From contig CP033784.1 in assembly GCA_003955985.1 (NCBI GenBank), positions 992,001 through 1,056,000 of the forward strand: a stretch of 64,000 nucleotides of DNA, given 5' to 3'. Below, piece after piece: positions 62,726 to 64,000 of this stretch. Numbering within the stretch: position 1 is the stretch's first letter; every line of letters begins with the position of its first letter. The DNA comes from Corynebacterium jeikeium (lineage in GTDB: Bacteria; Actinomycetota; Actinomycetes; Mycobacteriales; Mycobacteriaceae). A program made the translations under genes and the position numbers. The notes under the pieces were generated by a model. The model was not told the DNA's origin and made no database searches. It was given only the letters and a program-made list of their open reading frames with translations.

Positions 62726-62775
62726 GTTCTGCTACACTCATTTGTGTCCATATAGTGAGAAGGGTATCTCAAAAA

Positions 62776-63810
62776 ATGACTGAGGCAGGAAAGCTGAAGA
62801 TCGCCGTCATCCCGGGTGATGGCATCGGCACGGAAGTTACGGCAGAGGCACTGAAGGTGCTCAAGGCTGCTATCGGCGAGTTCGACACCACCGAGTACGA
62901 CCTCGGCTCGCGTCGCTACTTGCGCAATGGCGAACTGCTTACCGACGCCGATCTCGACTCCCTGCGTGAGCACGACGCTATTCTGCTCGGTGCTATCGGT
63001 GACCCGGCGAACGTTCCTCCGGGTGTTCTCGAGCGCGGCCTGTTGCTGAAGATGCGCTTCGCGCTGGATCACCACGTCAACCTGCGTCCTTCCAAGCTCT
63101 TCCCGGGTGTCGAGTCACCGCTGAAGAACCCGGGCGAAATTGATTTCGTGGTCGTCCGCGAGGGAACCGAAGGTGCTTACACCGGTAACGGCGGTGCGAT
63201 TCGCGTCGGCACGCCACACGAGGTTGCCAACGAGACCTCCGTCAATACCCGCTTCGGTGCTGAGCGCGTTGTTCGCTACGCCTTCGAGCTGGCTATGACC
63301 CGTCGTAAGAAGCTGACCCTTGTCCACAAGACCAATGTGTTGGTGCACGGTGGCGGTATGTGGCAGCGCACGGTCGATGAGGTCGCTAAGGAATACCCAG
63401 AGGTAGATGTCGATTACTCGCACATCGACGCTGCGACAATCTACCTCGTCACTAATCCTTCGCGTTTCGACGTCATCGTCACCGACAACCTCTTCGGCGA
63501 CATCATTACTGATGAGGCTGGTGCAGTGTCGGGCGGTATCGGCCTGGCGGCGTCCGGCAACATTGACGCCTCTAATACCAACCCGTCCATGTTTGAGCCC
63601 GTTCACGGCTCCGCTCCCGACATTGCTGGCAAGGGGATCGCTGACCCGACCGCAGCCATTCTGTCGGGTGCCATGATGCTGCGCCACCTGGGTCGTGAGG
63701 AAGACGCTCAGCGCATCGAGGCTGCTGTGGAAGCTGACATGGCTACTCGCGGTAGTGGCCCGATCAAGACCGCTGAGGTTGGCGACCGCATTGCTGCTGC
63801 TTTGAAGTAG
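62776..63810 (+). CDS. leuB: 3-isopropylmalate dehydrogenase
   Basis: LeuB oxidises and decarboxylates 3-isopropylmalate in leucine synthesis. The 344-residue product has [37 protein letters not shown], the metal and substrate segment [20 protein letters not shown] and the NADP/NAD-site [16 protein letters not shown]. The ATG at 62776 is preferred, with GAAGGG upstream; an upstream in-frame start adds seven residues. In the block serA-leuB it fits the actinobacterial order, here with three unrelated genes and the HNH gene in between. Confidence 0.97.
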   Translation: MTEAGKLKIAVIPGDGIGTEVTAEALKVLKAAIGEFDTTEYDLGSRRYLRNGELLTDADLDSLREHDAILLGAIGDPANVPPGVLERGLLLKMRFALDHHVNLRPSKLFPGVESPLKNPGEIDFVVVREGTEGAYTGNGGAIRVGTPHEVANETSVNTRFGAERVVRYAFELAMTRRKKLTLVHKTNVLVHGGGMWQRTVDEVAKEYPEVDVDYSHIDAATIYLVTNPSRFDVIVTDNLFGDIITDEAGAVSGGIGLAASGNIDASNTNPSMFEPVHGSAPDIAGKGIADPTAAILSGAMMLRHLGREEDAQRIEAAVEADMATRGSGPIKTAEVGDRIAAALK

Positions 63811-63824
63811 CGCAGTAAAAAATA

Positions 63825-63834
63825 GGGGGGGGGG
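63825..63834. repeat. Homopolymeric G10 tract
   Basis: Ten G in a row lie between leuB and the convergent gene, in neither coding region. Such tracts are prone to length change, in the cell or in sequencing. Confidence 0.9.
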
Positions 63835-63840
63835 AGAGGG

Positions 63841-64000
63841 CTAGGCAATCACAGTTTTGCCATCGACGGTAGTGATGTGAGTCTTACCGTCGGCGGTGTG
63901 CTCGATGAAGTCCGACGCATGTCCTACCTGGGCAAGCACATTGATGATGGTGTCAAGGGTGTGTGGGGATGAGCTTCCTGCGCCGCCATTGGAACCATTT
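63841..64000 (-). CDS. Unknown protein, C-terminal 52 residues only
   Basis: On the minus strand a frame is open from the window edge to the TAG at 63841-63843. It encodes a Gly/Ser-rich stretch followed by TLDTIINVLAQVGHAS and GKTHITTVDGKTVIA. The family is not recognisable. It might be an exported or phage-type protein with a short repeat (TADGKTHIT / TVDGKTVIA), but that is a guess. The start lies beyond the window. Confidence 0.6.
   Translation of the reverse strand, partial: NGSNGGAGSSSPHTLDTIINVLAQVGHASDFIEHTADGKTHITTVDGKTVIA

Overview
The window is chromosomal DNA from a Corynebacterium or a close relative (Actinobacteria). Gene content and order match, from general knowledge, the conserved blocks of C. 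glutamicum and Mycobacterium tuberculosis: atpGDC, nucS, mce, glgB, glgE, etfBA, iscS, mnmA, ligA, gatCA, pfkA, gatB, ilvD, mscCG, ilvBNC, serA, leuB. Other actinobacterial signs are the GlgE alpha-glucan pathway, the mismatch endonuclease NucS, an MscCG-type channel with an exported tail, and many genes that begin 6-8 nt after a TANNNT -10 box, which suggests leaderless mRNAs.

Layout. 1-2.8 kb: end of the ATP synthase operon. 2.9-8.4 kb: DUF2550, nucS, a small zinc-ribbon-like protein, mce diverging from a thiamine-binding-like gene, a thioredoxin/TPR protein with a histidine-rich head, a small membrane protein and a beta-lactamase-fold lipoprotein. 8.5-9.9 kb: an insertion sequence that has landed in the terminator between the lipoprotein gene and glgB. 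9.9-14.4 kb: glgB and glgE. 14.5-23.2 kb: ABC ATPase, Nudix hydrolase, methyltransferase-like protein, etfBA, iscS, mnmA and a MetE-like gene. 23.2-25.2 kb: an Orc1-like AAA+ ATPase with six TGGATA repeats over its promoter, then a DnaQ-like exonuclease. 25.3-41 kb: ligA, glgP, an ACT protein, gatCA, an iron-siderophore-type ABC operon (possibly the 'F420-0' subfamily), pfkA, a YkvI-type membrane protein, a methyltransferase and gatB. 41-46.9 kb: an LppZ-like lipoprotein, a DoxX protein with a long acidic head, a secreted serine-hydrolase-like protein, ilvD and a PH-domain protein. 47-56.3 kb: mscCG, ilvBNC, a lipoprotein and serA. 56.4-64 kb: two diverged acetate/succinyl-CoA transferases flanking a CobW-type GTPase with a Zur-like operator, an HNH (13E12) endonuclease, leuB and the end of one more gene.

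How the genes work together. ilvBNC and ilvD make branched-chain amino acids, leuB continues to leucine, and serA opens serine synthesis. glgB, glgE and glgP build and degrade alpha-glucan. gatCAB corrects Glu-tRNA(Gln). etfBA carries electrons from acyl-CoA dehydrogenases. ligA, nucS and the exonuclease act in DNA maintenance. Most of the window is conserved core. The accessory or odd parts are the IS, the AAA+ ATPase with iteron-like repeats, the terminator-like hairpin inside a signal-peptide coding region, the CoA-transferase/GTPase cluster and the HNH gene. No tRNA, rRNA or CRISPR array was seen.
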